From contig NZ_BSTX01000001.1 of NCBI RefSeq assembly GCF_030269765.1, forward strand, positions 2,225,571 through 2,289,570: a stretch of DNA of 64,000 nucleotides, written 5' to 3'. Position numbers and translations under genes: made by a program. The notes beneath the pieces were generated by a model. The model did no database searches and was not told the DNA's origin. It saw only the letters and a program-made list of their open reading frames with translations. Positions 1 to 9,246 of the stretch are shown piece after piece; position 1 is the first letter of the stretch; each line of letters starts with the position of its first letter. The stretch is from Actinorhabdospora filicis. GTDB taxonomy: Bacteria; Actinomycetota; Actinomycetes; Mycobacteriales; Micromonosporaceae.

Positions 1-1338
1 GGGAACGTGGACGGGCGCGGGGACAGAGCTGGAAGCTGCGGGGTGGGACATGGGACTCCTCTCTGAGACACCCGACGCTATGAGCCCCGGCGCGCACCCT
101 CAATTCCCGCGAGGGAATCGCCCTTCACTCGCCACCGCGCACCCTCGCGAACCCGAACCCGAACCCGACCCGAAGCGGATTCCGGATCCGGAATCCGCTT
201 CCGCTCCCGCTTCCGCTTTCGCTCCGGCTTTCGCTTCCACGAGGCCTCTCACGCCGCCCACTAAGCCCCCGGCCAACCATTGCAACTCCGGCCTTTCACC
301 GGCCCGCACGCCCTGCATCCCGTGACCGGAACCGGACTCCGCTTCCGCCCACCAAGCCAGCCCCCCAGCCACCTGCCACCCCCTACCGGAACCGGACTCC
401 CCTTCCGCTTCCACAGCCCAACCCGTTCACCCGGCCGCCCCTCCACACCCCACCCGGCCCGGTCCGGCTCGGCCTGGTCCGGCTTGATCTGGTCTGGCTT
501 GATCTGGTCTGGCTCGGCCTGGTCCTCTCATCCTCGACAAGCCATGCGTGGCCCCACTCCAACCCACCCGCCCCGGCCCGGCCCGGCCCGGCTGGCCTGG
601 CCCGGCTTCTCATCCTCGACAAGCCACGTTTGGCCTACTCCACCCCGCCTGGCCCGGCCCACCCACTTGGCCCGGCCCAGCCAGCCGGGCCCGGCCCCGG
701 CCCACCCCGGCCCTCTCAACCTCGACTAGCCATGCGTGCTCGCACCCGTCGCGTCCCGATGCGGAACCGGATTCCGGTTCCACGCCCCACCCGCCAGTCC
801 CGACTAGTCAGCCTCGGCCACGCCGGAACCGGATTCCGCTTCCACAAGCCGTCCCAGCCCCAACCCGCCCACCCCGCCCGGCCCGGTCTGGCCCTGCCCT
901 GCCCTGCCCCGTCCGAGTCTCGCCTGGCCGCGCGTGCCCCACCCCGTGCCGGAACCGGATTCCGGTTCCGGCACACCGCTCATCGGCCCTGACTAGTCAG
1001 CCCGGCCCCACCAGAGCCACACCCATCGCCGAGAACCGCCTGCGAACCCGGAACCGGATTCCGCTTCCACAAGCCGCCCCGGCCCTCCAGAGCCACAGCC
1101 TCACCCGCCGCCACCGCCACCGCCGGAACCCGATTCCGCTTCCCCTTCCGCGCCCGCCCCACCGGCCCACCCCTCGCCACCCCCTCCTCACCCACCCCGT
1201 CCCGCCTCGCGAGACCCGTCCCGGTTGCAGTGACGAACATGACCGGCCCCAACCAGAAAGGTCCCTGCCCATTGGCCGTTTTCCCGTCTAACCTCTCCCG
1301 CGTCCCCCTTTCCGGCCGCCCTCACCCGGAGTCCCTCC
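1..1338. repeat. Non-coding GC-rich region with dispersed palindromic repeats
   Basis: I see no convincing gene here. The stretch contains about eight same-orientation copies of a ~19-bp element with core GGAACCGGATTCCG: near 328, 388, 763, 825, 951, 1050 and 1125, with a diverged founder-like copy at 172-201. The 172-201 copy is a perfect 30-bp palindrome. The 946-974 copy is a 29-bp palindrome around a central T. A second family (ctcatcctcgacaagcca-like) recurs at about 527, 607 and 712, within C/G-rich low-complexity sequence. Open frames across this stretch are compositional artefacts. Confidence 0.75.
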
Positions 1339-2592
1339 GTGTCTCGAAACGACACAGCCCGTAACGACACAGCCCGAGACCGCACCCCCCTCCCCCTCTC
1401 CTTCTGGCTCATCTGGACCGCCCTCCTGGTCAACAAGCTCGGCGGCTTCGTGATGGTCATGATGACCCTCTACCTCACCAACGCCCGCGACCTCGACCCC
1501 GGCACCGCCGGTCTCGTCGTCGGCGCCCATGGCGCGGGCGCGATCGGGGGGATGCTCACCGGTGGTGTCCTCGCCGACCGGATCGGCCGCAAAAAGACGA
1601 TCGTCCTCTCGATGTTCGCCACCACCGCCGCGTTGCTGGTCCTGGCGTTCGTGGCGAACGTGTTCGCGATCGCCGCGCTGGTCACCGTCCTCGGTTTCGT
1701 GAGCGTCATGGCCGGCCCGGCCGCCATCGCGGCGATCGCCGACGTCGTCGTCGAGTCGGAGCGCTCGCGCGCGTTCAACGTCATGTACTGGGCGCAGAAT
1801 CTCGGCATGGGCGCGGCGGTGCTGCTGGGCGGCTTCCTCGCCTCCTACTCCTTCACCCTCCTGTTCGTGCTGGACGCGGTGGGCGCGGCCGCCGCCGGGC
1901 TGCTCGTCCTGCTCGGCGTGCGCGAGTCGCTGGCGCGTTCGACGCCCGGGCGCCCGGTCGACCGCGGCTCGCTGGGCGTGGTCCTGAAGGACCGCCCGTA
2001 CATGGTCTTCGTGGGCCTGACGTTCGTCCTGGCGCTGCTGTTCGCGCAGTCCAGCAGCATCGTCCCGCTGGCGATGACCGCCGACGGGCTCTCCGAGAAG
2101 CAGTTCGGGACGGCGCTGGCCGTCGGGACCGTCCTCGTCGTCCTCGGGCAGCTGGCCGTGCCGCGCCTGATCGACCGCTGGCGCAAGGCGCCGGTGCTGG
2201 CGGTGGCGTTCGTCCTGATCGGCGTGGGCTACGGGGGTCTCGCGCTCGCCGACGGGTTCGGCCCGTACGTGGGCTGCGTGGTGGTGTGGACGATCGGGTC
2301 GATGCTGGCCGCCCCGCCGAACGCGACGATCATCGCCGAGCTGTCGCCGGGCCCGATGCGCGGCCGCTACCAGGGCGTGTTCAACGTGACCTTCGCCGCC
2401 GCCGCGCTCGTCGCGCCCTCGGTGGGCGGCTTCTCGCTCCAGTACCTCGGCGACTGGCACTGGCCGATCGTCGGGCTGCTCGGCGTCGCGGCCGGTATCG
2501 GGCACCTCGTCACCGGCCCGGCCAGGGAGAAGGCCGTCCGGGACCGCCTGGCGGTCACCGGCGTGGCGCGTGTAAGCGAACTCACCCGCTAA
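1339..2592 (+). CDS. MFS transporter, drug-exporter type
   Basis: A 417-residue inner-membrane protein with about twelve hydrophobic segments, the usual size for a 12-TM major facilitator. The loop after TM2 carries the MFS signature A motif (GVLADRIGRKK), and a related motif (PMRGRYQG) lies in the second half. The likely role is proton-coupled efflux of a small molecule; the substrate cannot be read. The start is GTG at 1339 with only a weak Shine-Dalgarno sequence. A second MFS gene in the same orientation begins 79 bases downstream and shares layout and motifs, so the two look like a tandem duplication. Confidence 0.85.
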   Translation: MSRNDTARNDTARDRTPLPLSFWLIWTALLVNKLGGFVMVMMTLYLTNARDLDPGTAGLVVGAHGAGAIGGMLTGGVLADRIGRKKTIVLSMFATTAALLVLAFVANVFAIAALVTVLGFVSVMAGPAAIAAIADVVVESERSRAFNVMYWAQNLGMGAAVLLGGFLASYSFTLLFVLDAVGAAAAGLLVLLGVRESLARSTPGRPVDRGSLGVVLKDRPYMVFVGLTFVLALLFAQSSSIVPLAMTADGLSEKQFGTALAVGTVLVVLGQLAVPRLIDRWRKAPVLAVAFVLIGVGYGGLALADGFGPYVGCVVVWTIGSMLAAPPNATIIAELSPGPMRGRYQGVFNVTFAAAALVAPSVGGFSLQYLGDWHWPIVGLLGVAAGIGHLVTGPAREKAVRDRLAVTGVARVSELTR

Positions 2593-2671
2593 CGACGCGA
2601 CATCGTGATCAACCCGTGCGTGTAATGGTCGCTGTCCCCCGCCGTCCCTTACTCGCCCGGGAGGTCGACCC

Positions 2672-3913
2672 ATGCGCCGCTGGCTCACCGAGACCGCCGG
2701 AGGGCTCCCGCGCACCTTCTGGCACCTGTGGACCGTCACCCTGGTCAACAGTCTCGGCGGCTTCGTCGGGACGTTCCTGACGCTGTACCTGTCGACCGTC
2801 CGGCACTTCGACGCCTCGGTCATCGGCGTCATGCTCGGCGGGCTGGGCCTGGGCGCGGTCGTCGGGACGCAGGTCGCCGGCGTCCTCGCCGACCGGTGGG
2901 GACGCCGTAAGACGCTGCTGCTGGCCAACGCGATGACGGTGGCGGTGCTGCTGTCGCTGGCGGTGGTGCGCGACGTCGTCGGCATCGGGCTGCTGCTGGT
3001 CGTCCTGGGCGCCTCGCAGAACATGGCGCGCCCGGCCTTCTCGGCGATGATCGCCGACCTCATCCCCGCCGCCGAGCGCGTCCGCGCCTACAACCTGAAC
3101 TACTGGGCGATCAACCTGGGCTTCGCGGGCGCGGCGATCCTGGCCGGTTTCGCCATGAGCCTCACCCCGTGGCTGATCTTCGTGATCAACGCCGGAGCCG
3201 TGGCCTCCACCGGGCTGCTGGTCCTGCTGCGGATCCCCGAGACGCGCCCGACGGCCGTCCCGGTCCCCGACAGCACCCGGACGCTCAAGCAGGGCGGCTC
3301 CTTCGCGGTGATCCTGCGGGACCGGGTCTTCCTGGTGTTCGTGCTGCTGACCTTCCTCCCGTCGTTCCTGATGTCCTCGCTGGGCGCGCTGCTGCCGCTC
3401 CAGGTGACCGCGCGCGGGCTCACCCCCCAGGAGTACAGCTGGATCATCGCCACCAACGGCGTGATCATCGTCTTCGGCCAGCTGTTCATCCCCCGCCTCG
3501 TGGACGGCAAGCGCCGCACCCGCGTGCTGGCCCTGGCCTCGCTCTTCTGGGCGGCCGGCGTCGGCGTGACCGGACTGGCCACCGGCGTCCCCGTCTTCAT
3601 GCTGACCGTGCTCGTGTGGACGATCGGCGAGATGCTCCAGACGCCCGCCAACTCCGCGACCGTCGCCGACCTCTCCCCGGCCGACATGCGCGGCCGCTAC
3701 CAGGCGATGTTCTCCCTGGCCTGGCAGGCGGCGATGCTGGCCGCGCCCGTCCTCGGCGGCCTCGGGCTGAAGTACCTGGGCGGCATGTGGTGGGCGGTGG
3801 CCGCCGCGATCGGCGTCGCCGCGGCGGTCGGCAACCTGCTGGCCGAGCCCTCCCGCACCCGGCGTCTGGCCACGGCCGCGAAAGAACGCGAGCTGACGTC
3901 AACGCGGGGTTGA
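2672..3913 (+). CDS. MFS transporter, paralogue of the preceding gene
   Basis: A 413-residue, roughly 12-TM major facilitator. It has the signature GVLADRWGRRK after TM2 and DMRGRYQAMF in the second half, both close to the preceding gene. The N-terminal FWHLWTVTLVNSLGGFVGTF mirrors the FWLIWTALLVNKLGGFV of its neighbour, supporting duplication. ATG at 2672 follows a purine-rich GGGAGGTCG. The stop codon lies inside the operator/promoter of the next gene. Substrate unknown; a proton-driven exporter is the default reading. Confidence 0.85.
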   Translation: MRRWLTETAGGLPRTFWHLWTVTLVNSLGGFVGTFLTLYLSTVRHFDASVIGVMLGGLGLGAVVGTQVAGVLADRWGRRKTLLLANAMTVAVLLSLAVVRDVVGIGLLLVVLGASQNMARPAFSAMIADLIPAAERVRAYNLNYWAINLGFAGAAILAGFAMSLTPWLIFVINAGAVASTGLLVLLRIPETRPTAVPVPDSTRTLKQGGSFAVILRDRVFLVFVLLTFLPSFLMSSLGALLPLQVTARGLTPQEYSWIIATNGVIIVFGQLFIPRLVDGKRRTRVLALASLFWAAGVGVTGLATGVPVFMLTVLVWTIGEMLQTPANSATVADLSPADMRGRYQAMFSLAWQAAMLAAPVLGGLGLKYLGGMWWAVAAAIGVAAAVGNLLAEPSRTRRLATAAKERELTSTRG

Positions 3914-3945
3914 CGAATGCGTCCGCGTCAACTTATGGTTGACGC
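3909..3945 (+). promoter_or_regulatory. Leaderless promoter with three GTTGACG operator boxes
   Basis: GTTGACG occurs at 3909-3915, inverted at 3925-3932 (GCGTCAAC) and direct again at 3938-3945 (GTTGACGC), directly before the ATG at 3946. TTGACG (3910-3915) and TATGGT (3934-3939) form a -35/-10 pair with an 18-base spacer. The -10 lies 6 bases from the ATG, implying a leaderless mRNA. The boxes overlap both promoter elements, so a bound factor should repress. Autoregulation by the downstream HTH protein is an inference. Confidence 0.6.
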
Positions 3946-4614
3946 ATGAACGCACCTGTGAGGCTCGATGACCTCATCGAGTACGTGAAGACCCAGTCCG
4001 GCACGCCCCTGGAGCAGCTGTCCGCGGCGTCCGAGCTCGCCGCACACGTCGGCGAAGTGGCCGATCACCTCATCGGCCACTTCGTCGACCAGGCCCGCCG
4101 CGCCGGGGCGTCCTGGAGCGACATCGGCGCCAACATGGGCGTCAGCAAGCAGGCGGTACAGAAGAAGCACACCCCCAAGGAGCCCGGCAGCTTCACCCGC
4201 TACACCGCCCGCGCGAAGAGCACCATCACCGCCGCCTCCGCCGACGCCCGGCAAGGTGGGGCCGCCGAAGTCACCGACACCCACGTGATGATCGCCCTCC
4301 TCGCCGACCCCCAGAGCCTGGCCGGCCACGCCATCGCCGCCCAGAAGCTCGACGTCGCGGCCCTCACCGCCGAACTCCGCGAACGCCTCCCGGAGAACCC
4401 CGAGACCCCGCCCGAGCACATGCCCTTCGGCAAGAGCGCGGTGAAGGTCTTCGAGCTGTCGCTCCGCGAAGCCCTCCGCCAAGGGCACAACTACGTCGGC
4501 ACCGAGCACATGCTCCTGGCGATGCTCCGCGAGGACCCGAACGCCTACCCGATCGACCTGGCGGCGGCGGAGAAGTGGATCCTCGACGAACTCGCGACGG
4601 TCTGGGGGCAGTGA
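3946..4614 (+). CDS. Clp N-terminal domain protein with putative HTH
   Basis: A 222-residue soluble protein. Residues ~45-70 (GASWSDIGANMGVSKQAVQ) read as a helix-turn-helix. Residues ~75-215 resemble the double Clp-N repeat of ClpA/ClpC (TDTHVMIALLAD and GTEHMLLAMLRE are the paired repeat signatures). No AAA+ ATPase follows, so this is a stand-alone Clp-N protein. Such proteins may act as adaptors or regulators; combined with an HTH, a DNA-binding regulator sensing protein quality is possible but unproven. The ATG sits directly after the three-box operator, which fits autoregulation. Confidence 0.75.
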   Translation: MNAPVRLDDLIEYVKTQSGTPLEQLSAASELAAHVGEVADHLIGHFVDQARRAGASWSDIGANMGVSKQAVQKKHTPKEPGSFTRYTARAKSTITAASADARQGGAAEVTDTHVMIALLADPQSLAGHAIAAQKLDVAALTAELRERLPENPETPPEHMPFGKSAVKVFELSLREALRQGHNYVGTEHMLLAMLREDPNAYPIDLAAAEKWILDELATVWGQ

Positions 4615-5096
4615 GCCGGGGTTCGGGCTCTGCCCGGTCCTGTACTGCCCGGCCCGTCTCGACTCAACCTGTCTCGACTGGACACGACGCGGCTTGACAT
4701 GACCCGGCCCGGCCGACCCGGCTGATCCGGCCCGGCTTGATCTGGCCCGTCCCGACCGGCGAACGAGCTCGCGCGGAGCCGCCACCATGGCGGGCGGCTC
4801 CGCGCGATTCGCCACTTCGTCACCCCGACCCGACGGCAGGCCATCCGTGCCCCACGGACTCACGGCACCCACGCAAGCCGACGGCCCTCACCGCCACAGT
4901 CACCATGCGAGCCACCGGACACCGGCCCCCACCGCCCAGGCAGCTTCAACGACCTCCGCGGCGTCTCCGTCATCCCGGTGCCTTCGACTCCGGCTCCGAT
5001 CAGGACACCGGCACCGCCCTAGCGGCACTACCCTTCCTAGCCACGGCACGAGAACCAGCCGGGCTGGCAGCAGTGGCGCAAGCCGCCCCCGGCCCG
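4615..5096. other. Intergenic, no gene seen
   Basis: This stretch between the Clp-N gene and the minus-strand tautomerase is C/G-rich low-complexity sequence with repeated cggcccggc and gtctcgact-type words. Open frames across it have no recognisable protein features. Confidence 0.6.
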
Positions 5097-5459
5097 CTAC
5101 CCCGTGATGTGCTTCCGGAAGCTCCCGCGGTGCATCTCCCGCACCTCCACCGTGATGTGCACCGGCGGCGGCGCGTCCTCCGCGAGGCTCTCGCGCAGCA
5201 GCTCCAGCACGAGCTCACCGACGCGTTCGCGGATCTCCTCGGTGCGTCCGTCGAGGAGCCCGAAGTCCACGTGCAGCAGGCGGTCGGACTCCTCGCCCGT
5301 GCCGATCACGTACTCGCCGATCGGCAGGAACCGCGTCTTGAAGTCCTGCAGCTTGGCGTTGATCATCGGCGAGGCCGACTCGTGCAGCTTGCGCGCGAAT
5401 CCGGCGCGGTCGAGGTGCGCTTCGAGGTCGGCGGAGTAGGACACGACGATCTGCGGCAT
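5097..5459 (-). CDS. 5-carboxymethyl-2-hydroxymuconate isomerase-like tautomerase
   Basis: A 120-residue protein starting MPQIVVSYS, with the Pro-2 expected as catalytic base in tautomerases. Length and sequence (SADLEAHLD near residue 9, VHITVEVREM near the C-terminus) match the HpaF/CHMI family, which isomerises a muconate intermediate of homoprotocatechuate catabolism. No other homoprotocatechuate gene is nearby, so the physiological substrate is uncertain. ATG at 5459 is preceded by a good GAGGAG. It is the last gene of a three-gene minus-strand run behind an asparaginase and a BKACE-family enzyme. Confidence 0.8.
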   Translation of the reverse strand: MPQIVVSYSADLEAHLDRAGFARKLHESASPMINAKLQDFKTRFLPIGEYVIGTGEESDRLLHVDFGLLDGRTEEIRERVGELVLELLRESLAEDAPPPVHITVEVREMHRGSFRKHITG

Positions 5460-5504
5460 GGTGCTCTCCTCGTGTTCACGAACCGGCGGGGCCGGTCCGG
5501 CTCG

Positions 5505-6491
5505 CTACGGCAGGGTCGCGCGGATCGCGCCGACCGGCACGCCGCGCCCGTACAGGATCGACTCGCCCGCCTTCTCCAGCGCCTCGTTGACGACGCCGAG
5601 CCGGGCGAGTCCGGCGACGGTGACCGGCAGCGCCGCCCGCCGCGCGCCGTCGTCGATCTTCAGCGCGAGCGCGCCCACACCGGGGATCGCCATCGCCCAC
5701 ACGCCCTCGGCGCCGACCTTCGAGAGCATCCCGGGGACGGCGCGCATGAAGCGCGTGTCGTGCCCGCGCGTCCCGGCGACCTGCTCGGGGTTGGCGCGCA
5801 TCGCGTCGGCGACGGCCCGCTCGTGCGTGCCGGGCGCGGCCTCGACGAGGCCGAGGAACGAGCGCGCGAGGGCGGTCAGGCTGAACGCGAAGAGGGGCGC
5901 GCCGCAGCCGTCCACGCCGCTGGCGGCGATCGGCTCGTCGATCAAGTCGGTGACGGTACGGGCGATCTCCTTCTGCAGGGGATGCCCGAAGTCGAGGTAG
6001 TCGCCGGTGCTCCAGCCCGCGGCGACGCAGGTCGCCAGCATCGTGGCGTGCTTGCCGGAGCAGTTCATCAGCAGCCGCGTGGCGCCCCCGCCCACGGCGA
6101 GGACGGCGTTGCGCGAGGCGGCGTCGACCGGCAGCTCGCGCGGGCAGGCCAGGTCGGTCTCGGTGAGCCCGGCGTTCAGCAGGATCCGGCGGACACGCGC
6201 GACGTGGAACGGCTCGCCCCAGTGGCTGGCCGCGGCGATCGCCAGGTCGGCCGGCGCGGGCAGCGGCAGCCCGGCGCGCAGCATCCCGACGGCCTGGAGC
6301 GGCTTGTTCGCCGAGCGCGGGAACACCGGGCCGTCCGGATCCCCTGCCGCGTAAGCGATGTCGCCTCGCCCGTCGACCAGCACGAGGGAACCCCGGTGGA
6401 GTCCCTCGACGAACCCGGAACGAACGACCTCGGCGAGTACCTCGCCACCCTTGTAAACCACGGCTGAAACGTATCTTTCCGAGTCGATCAC
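5505..6491 (-). CDS. L-asparaginase II family protein
   Basis: About 328 residues, matching the thermolabile asparaginase II (Rhizobium etli type) family rather than EcAI/EcAII. Family landmarks are visible: FPRSANKPLQA near residue 60, LLMNCSGKHATML near 140 and GVDGCGAPLFAF near 190, with the conserved Ser, Lys and Cys of the active site. It should hydrolyse asparagine to aspartate and ammonia in the cytoplasm. I prefer GTG at 6491, about 9 bases after GGGAAAG; a TTG two codons upstream is possible. It begins 27 bases after the BKACE stop, so they are probably co-transcribed. Confidence 0.85.
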   Translation of the reverse strand: MIDSERYVSAVVYKGGEVLAEVVRSGFVEGLHRGSLVLVDGRGDIAYAAGDPDGPVFPRSANKPLQAVGMLRAGLPLPAPADLAIAAASHWGEPFHVARVRRILLNAGLTETDLACPRELPVDAASRNAVLAVGGGATRLLMNCSGKHATMLATCVAAGWSTGDYLDFGHPLQKEIARTVTDLIDEPIAASGVDGCGAPLFAFSLTALARSFLGLVEAAPGTHERAVADAMRANPEQVAGTRGHDTRFMRAVPGMLSKVGAEGVWAMAIPGVGALALKIDDGARRAALPVTVAGLARLGVVNEALEKAGESILYGRGVPVGAIRATLP

Positions 6492-6518
6492 GGACAAGGC
6501 TTTCCCGGTTGATCTAGT

Positions 6519-7355
6519 TCACGGGCGGATGCCCAGCAGCTCCCGCGCCTCGTCCGGCGTCATCGGCGGCCGCTGCGCGATCCGCGCGAGTCCCGCGGCG
6601 CGCGCGACGAGCTGCGCGTTGCCCTTGACGGGCTGGCCCTTCGCGTAGGTGAGCGTGTCCTCCATGCCGACGCGCAGGTGCCCCTCGGCGCCGAGCGCGG
6701 CGAACATGACCGGGAGCGTCGTCCGCCCGATGCCCGTCGCGGAGAACGTCGTCCCCGCCGGGAGGTGCTCGCGCATCTGCTGCTTGGCGGCGATGACGGT
6801 CTCGGCCGTCCCCGGCGCCCCGCCCGGCACGCCGAGCACGAAGTCGATGTGGACGTGCCCGCCGAACGGCAGCCCGTGCTTGTCCAGCAGCCGCCCGAGG
6901 GACGCGATGTGGCCGATGTCGAAGATCTCGTACTCGGGCACGACACGCGCGGACTGCATCCGCTGGTGCAGCTCGACGATGAAGTCCCAGCGGTTCATGA
7001 ACACGTCCGGGCCGAAGTTGACCGTGCCCATCGTGCAGGACGCCATGTCCGGCTCGGCTTCCAGCACCCGCAGCCGGTGCTCCTCCGGGTCGGTGACCGC
7101 GCCCCCGCTGGACAGCTGCACGATCAGGCTCGTGGCGTCCCGCAACGCGCCGACGGTGTCCTTGAGCCGCCCGAGATCGAGCGACGGCTTGGCCTCGCCG
7201 TCCCGGATGTGCACATGGATGACGCTCGCCCCCGCCTGCTCGCACTCTTTGGCGGTCGTGACGAGTTCGTCGATGGTGACCGGCAGGGCGGGAACCTGCG
7301 ACTTCTCGGACTCGGCGCCCGTCGGCGCGACGGTGATCAGCGTCTTTGCTGGCAT
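6519..7355 (-). CDS. BKACE family beta-keto acid cleavage enzyme
   Basis: A 278-residue TIM-barrel protein of the 3-keto-5-aminohexanoate cleavage (Kce/BKACE, DUF849) family. It carries the early ITVAPTGAE, the metal-binding HVHIRD near residue 50, the second metal site GGHVHIDF and the late VGMEDTL. The family condenses a beta-keto acid with acetyl-CoA to give acetoacetate and a CoA ester; specificity varies. ATG at 7355 follows AGGA. The open frame extends upstream, but that part is compositionally non-coding. First gene of the minus-strand cluster with asparaginase and the tautomerase. Confidence 0.85.
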   Translation of the reverse strand: MPAKTLITVAPTGAESEKSQVPALPVTIDELVTTAKECEQAGASVIHVHIRDGEAKPSLDLGRLKDTVGALRDATSLIVQLSSGGAVTDPEEHRLRVLEAEPDMASCTMGTVNFGPDVFMNRWDFIVELHQRMQSARVVPEYEIFDIGHIASLGRLLDKHGLPFGGHVHIDFVLGVPGGAPGTAETVIAAKQQMREHLPAGTTFSATGIGRTTLPVMFAALGAEGHLRVGMEDTLTYAKGQPVKGNAQLVARAAGLARIAQRPPMTPDEARELLGIRP

Positions 7356-7759
7356 GAGCTTGATCCTGCCAGGCCGAAGAGCGAGACGTAAAGGGCGGTG
7401 GGTGTGGAGTTTGAGGACCGGACACAGGGTGAACAAGAGGATTTCCGCCGGAACGGGTGGATCTCGGGAAGAAGTCCGGCACCCAGCGTGACGGGTGACA
7501 CGGTCGGGGAGTGGGTCTTCTTGTGGACGGGCCCACGCACCCCGGGCGCGTCGCGAACCCACCTCGACGAACGAACCCACGCCGACCCGGCGAGCCCGCC
7601 ACACGTCGCGTAAGCCAGGCGAGCCAGTCGAGCGGGCCGGGCAGGCGGGCCGAGCGAGCTCGAACGAGCGTCGAGCGAGCTCCGAACGGGGACCGCTCCG
7701 GTGACCCCTAATCCCCTGTGAGGGCTCCGGAGGGGTGCGGTAGAGTAGCGAAGTTCCTT

Positions 7760-7836
7760 GGCCAGGTAGCTCAGTTGGTACGAGCGTCCGCCTGAAAAGC
7801 GGAAGGTCGCCGGTTCGACCCCGGCCCTGGCCACCA
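7760..7836 (+). tRNA. tRNA-Phe (GAA)
   Basis: A full cloverleaf can be drawn. The acceptor stem GGCCAGG (7760-7766) pairs with CCTGGCC (7826-7832), with discriminator A and an encoded CCA at 7834-7836. The D stem is GCTC/GAGC. The anticodon stem TCCGC/GCGGA encloses loop CTGAAAA, giving anticodon GAA (7794-7796). The T arm contains GGTTCGACC. A terminator hairpin follows closely. Confidence 0.97.
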
Positions 7837-7848
7837 AGAGAACGAAAG

Positions 7849-7879
7849 AGCCCCGGGCCTCGCGGTCCGGGGCTTTTTG
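7849..7879 (+). terminator. Rho-independent terminator after tRNA-Phe
   Basis: AGCCCCGG (7849-7856) and CCGGGGCT (7867-7874) form an 8-bp GC-rich stem, followed immediately by a run of T. Its position 12 bases after the tRNA CCA fits the end of the tRNA transcript. Confidence 0.9.
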
Positions 7880-8376
7880 TCGTCAGGTTGTCGCGGGAGC
7901 CATCGGCCCGCCATCAGAGTCACCGGAGCATCATCACCCGATCCTCAGCGGCCGTCACCCACAGCGGATCACCGCCCGGTACTCACTGTCCGCCGCCCGC
8001 CGGATCCGTGCCCGCGGCCCGACCTCACCATCCGGGCCCGCCCAGACGGCTCATGAATCAGCTCGCTCATGGGCCAGCCCGCACATGGATCAGCCCACTC
8101 CCTGCCGCCCGGCTCCCACCACCGGCACAGGACCAGGCCAGCTCACCAGCAGCCCACCCACCCGAACGGCGCCGCGACCGCCCTCACGACAGCCTGGCCA
8201 CCTTGGCCGACCCGACGTCCCGCACCCCTCCGCCACCCCGTGCCGCACCACCCCGGCCATCCCCGCACCCCAGTCCGGCAGCCCGTCCCCGAAACGTGGC
8301 ACGAACCCATCCATAGACCGAACCCACTCGGTATGTCGACTACAAACTTATGACCGACCTATGTAATGATGGGCCC
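7880..8376. other. Intergenic; probable leaderless promoter at its end
   Basis: No gene is apparent from 7880 to about 8330, which is C-rich low-complexity DNA. The last ~45 bases are more AT-rich. TAATGA (8364-8369) lies 7 bases before the preferred TetR ATG at 8377, as expected for a leaderless -10. Two related words, TATGTCGAC (near 8333) and TATGACCGAC (near 8349), precede it and could be operator half-sites. Confidence 0.45.
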
Positions 8377-9015
8377 ATGACCGAGACCCAGCCCGGCCTC
8401 CGGGAGCTCCGCAAGCGCGAGACGCGCCAGAAGATCTCCGACACGGCCACCCGCATGTTCATCGAGCGCGGCTTCGACGCGGTGACCATCGCCGAGATCG
8501 CCAAGGAGGCGCAGGTCGCCAAGATGACGGTGACCAACTACTTCCCGCGCAAGGAAGACCTCGTCTTCGACATGCAGGACGAGTTCACCAGGTCCCTGGC
8601 CCGCGCCGTCCGCGACCGCCGCGTGGGCGAGTCGGCCGCCGAGGCCCTCCGCCGCGATTTCCTGGAGCGCCTGATCGACCAGGACCCCTCCATCGGCTTC
8701 ACCGGTCAGCGCTTCGGCACGATGATCGCCGCGAGCGCACCCCTCACCGCCCGCCTCCGGGAGTTCTACGAGGACCGCGAGACCGCCCTCGCCGAAACCC
8801 TGACCGAGGAGACGAAGGCCGCCCCCGACGACCCCACCCCCCGGATCGCCGCCGCCCAGCTGGCCGGGACCCTCCGCGTGCTCTTCGACGACATAAAGCG
8901 CCGCAACATCGCCGGCGACCACCCCGACGCCATCGTCCACGAGGTCACCCTCGCCTCGGCCACCGCCTTCGCCATCCTGGAACGAGGCCTGGGGGACTAC
9001 GCCCTCAAACGGTGA
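8377..9015 (+). CDS. TetR family transcriptional regulator
   Basis: About 212 residues. Residues ~12-58 form a TetR DNA-binding domain (TRQKISDTATRMFIERGFDAVTIAEIAKEAQVAKMTVTNYF by position, helices 1-4), followed by an all-helical ligand domain. I prefer ATG 8377 over the in-frame ATG at 8350, because the 8350 codon would lie upstream of the apparent -10. The gene stands alone: tRNA-Phe is upstream and a 1.1-kb repeat region is downstream, so its target may be itself or a distant locus. Confidence 0.85.
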   Translation: MTETQPGLRELRKRETRQKISDTATRMFIERGFDAVTIAEIAKEAQVAKMTVTNYFPRKEDLVFDMQDEFTRSLARAVRDRRVGESAAEALRRDFLERLIDQDPSIGFTGQRFGTMIAASAPLTARLREFYEDRETALAETLTEETKAAPDDPTPRIAAAQLAGTLRVLFDDIKRRNIAGDHPDAIVHEVTLASATAFAILERGLGDYALKR

Positions 9016-9246
9016 GTCCACGATGGACGAACCCCCGCCCACGGGACCGAAGCGGAGCAGCCCGGAGGCGGAGGCTGGAGCGGGCTGCGGGCTGCGGGCC
9101 GCAGGCCGAGCAGAGCCACGACTGCATCATCTGGCCGGGGCCAGGGATGAGCGGGCCAGGGGTGAGGCCAGGGCGGCGGCAGGGTCAAAGCGGCGCTGGA
9201 GATGGCCGCATTAGGCAGAGGCGGAAGTGAGGGGTCGCGGCGCACC

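Noticed and set aside
548..1291. 247-residue plus-strand frame and others in the left edge
   Set aside because: Pro/Arg/Ala/Ser low-complexity translations in all frames over repeat DNA; no domain or ribosome-binding site.
4737..6467. 576-codon plus-strand ORF
   Set aside because: Antisense to asparaginase and CHMI-like genes, both of which show clear family motifs.
7337..7837. Minus-strand ORF starting MVARAGVEPATFRFSGG
   Set aside because: It is the antisense reading of tRNA-Phe, a familiar false annotation.
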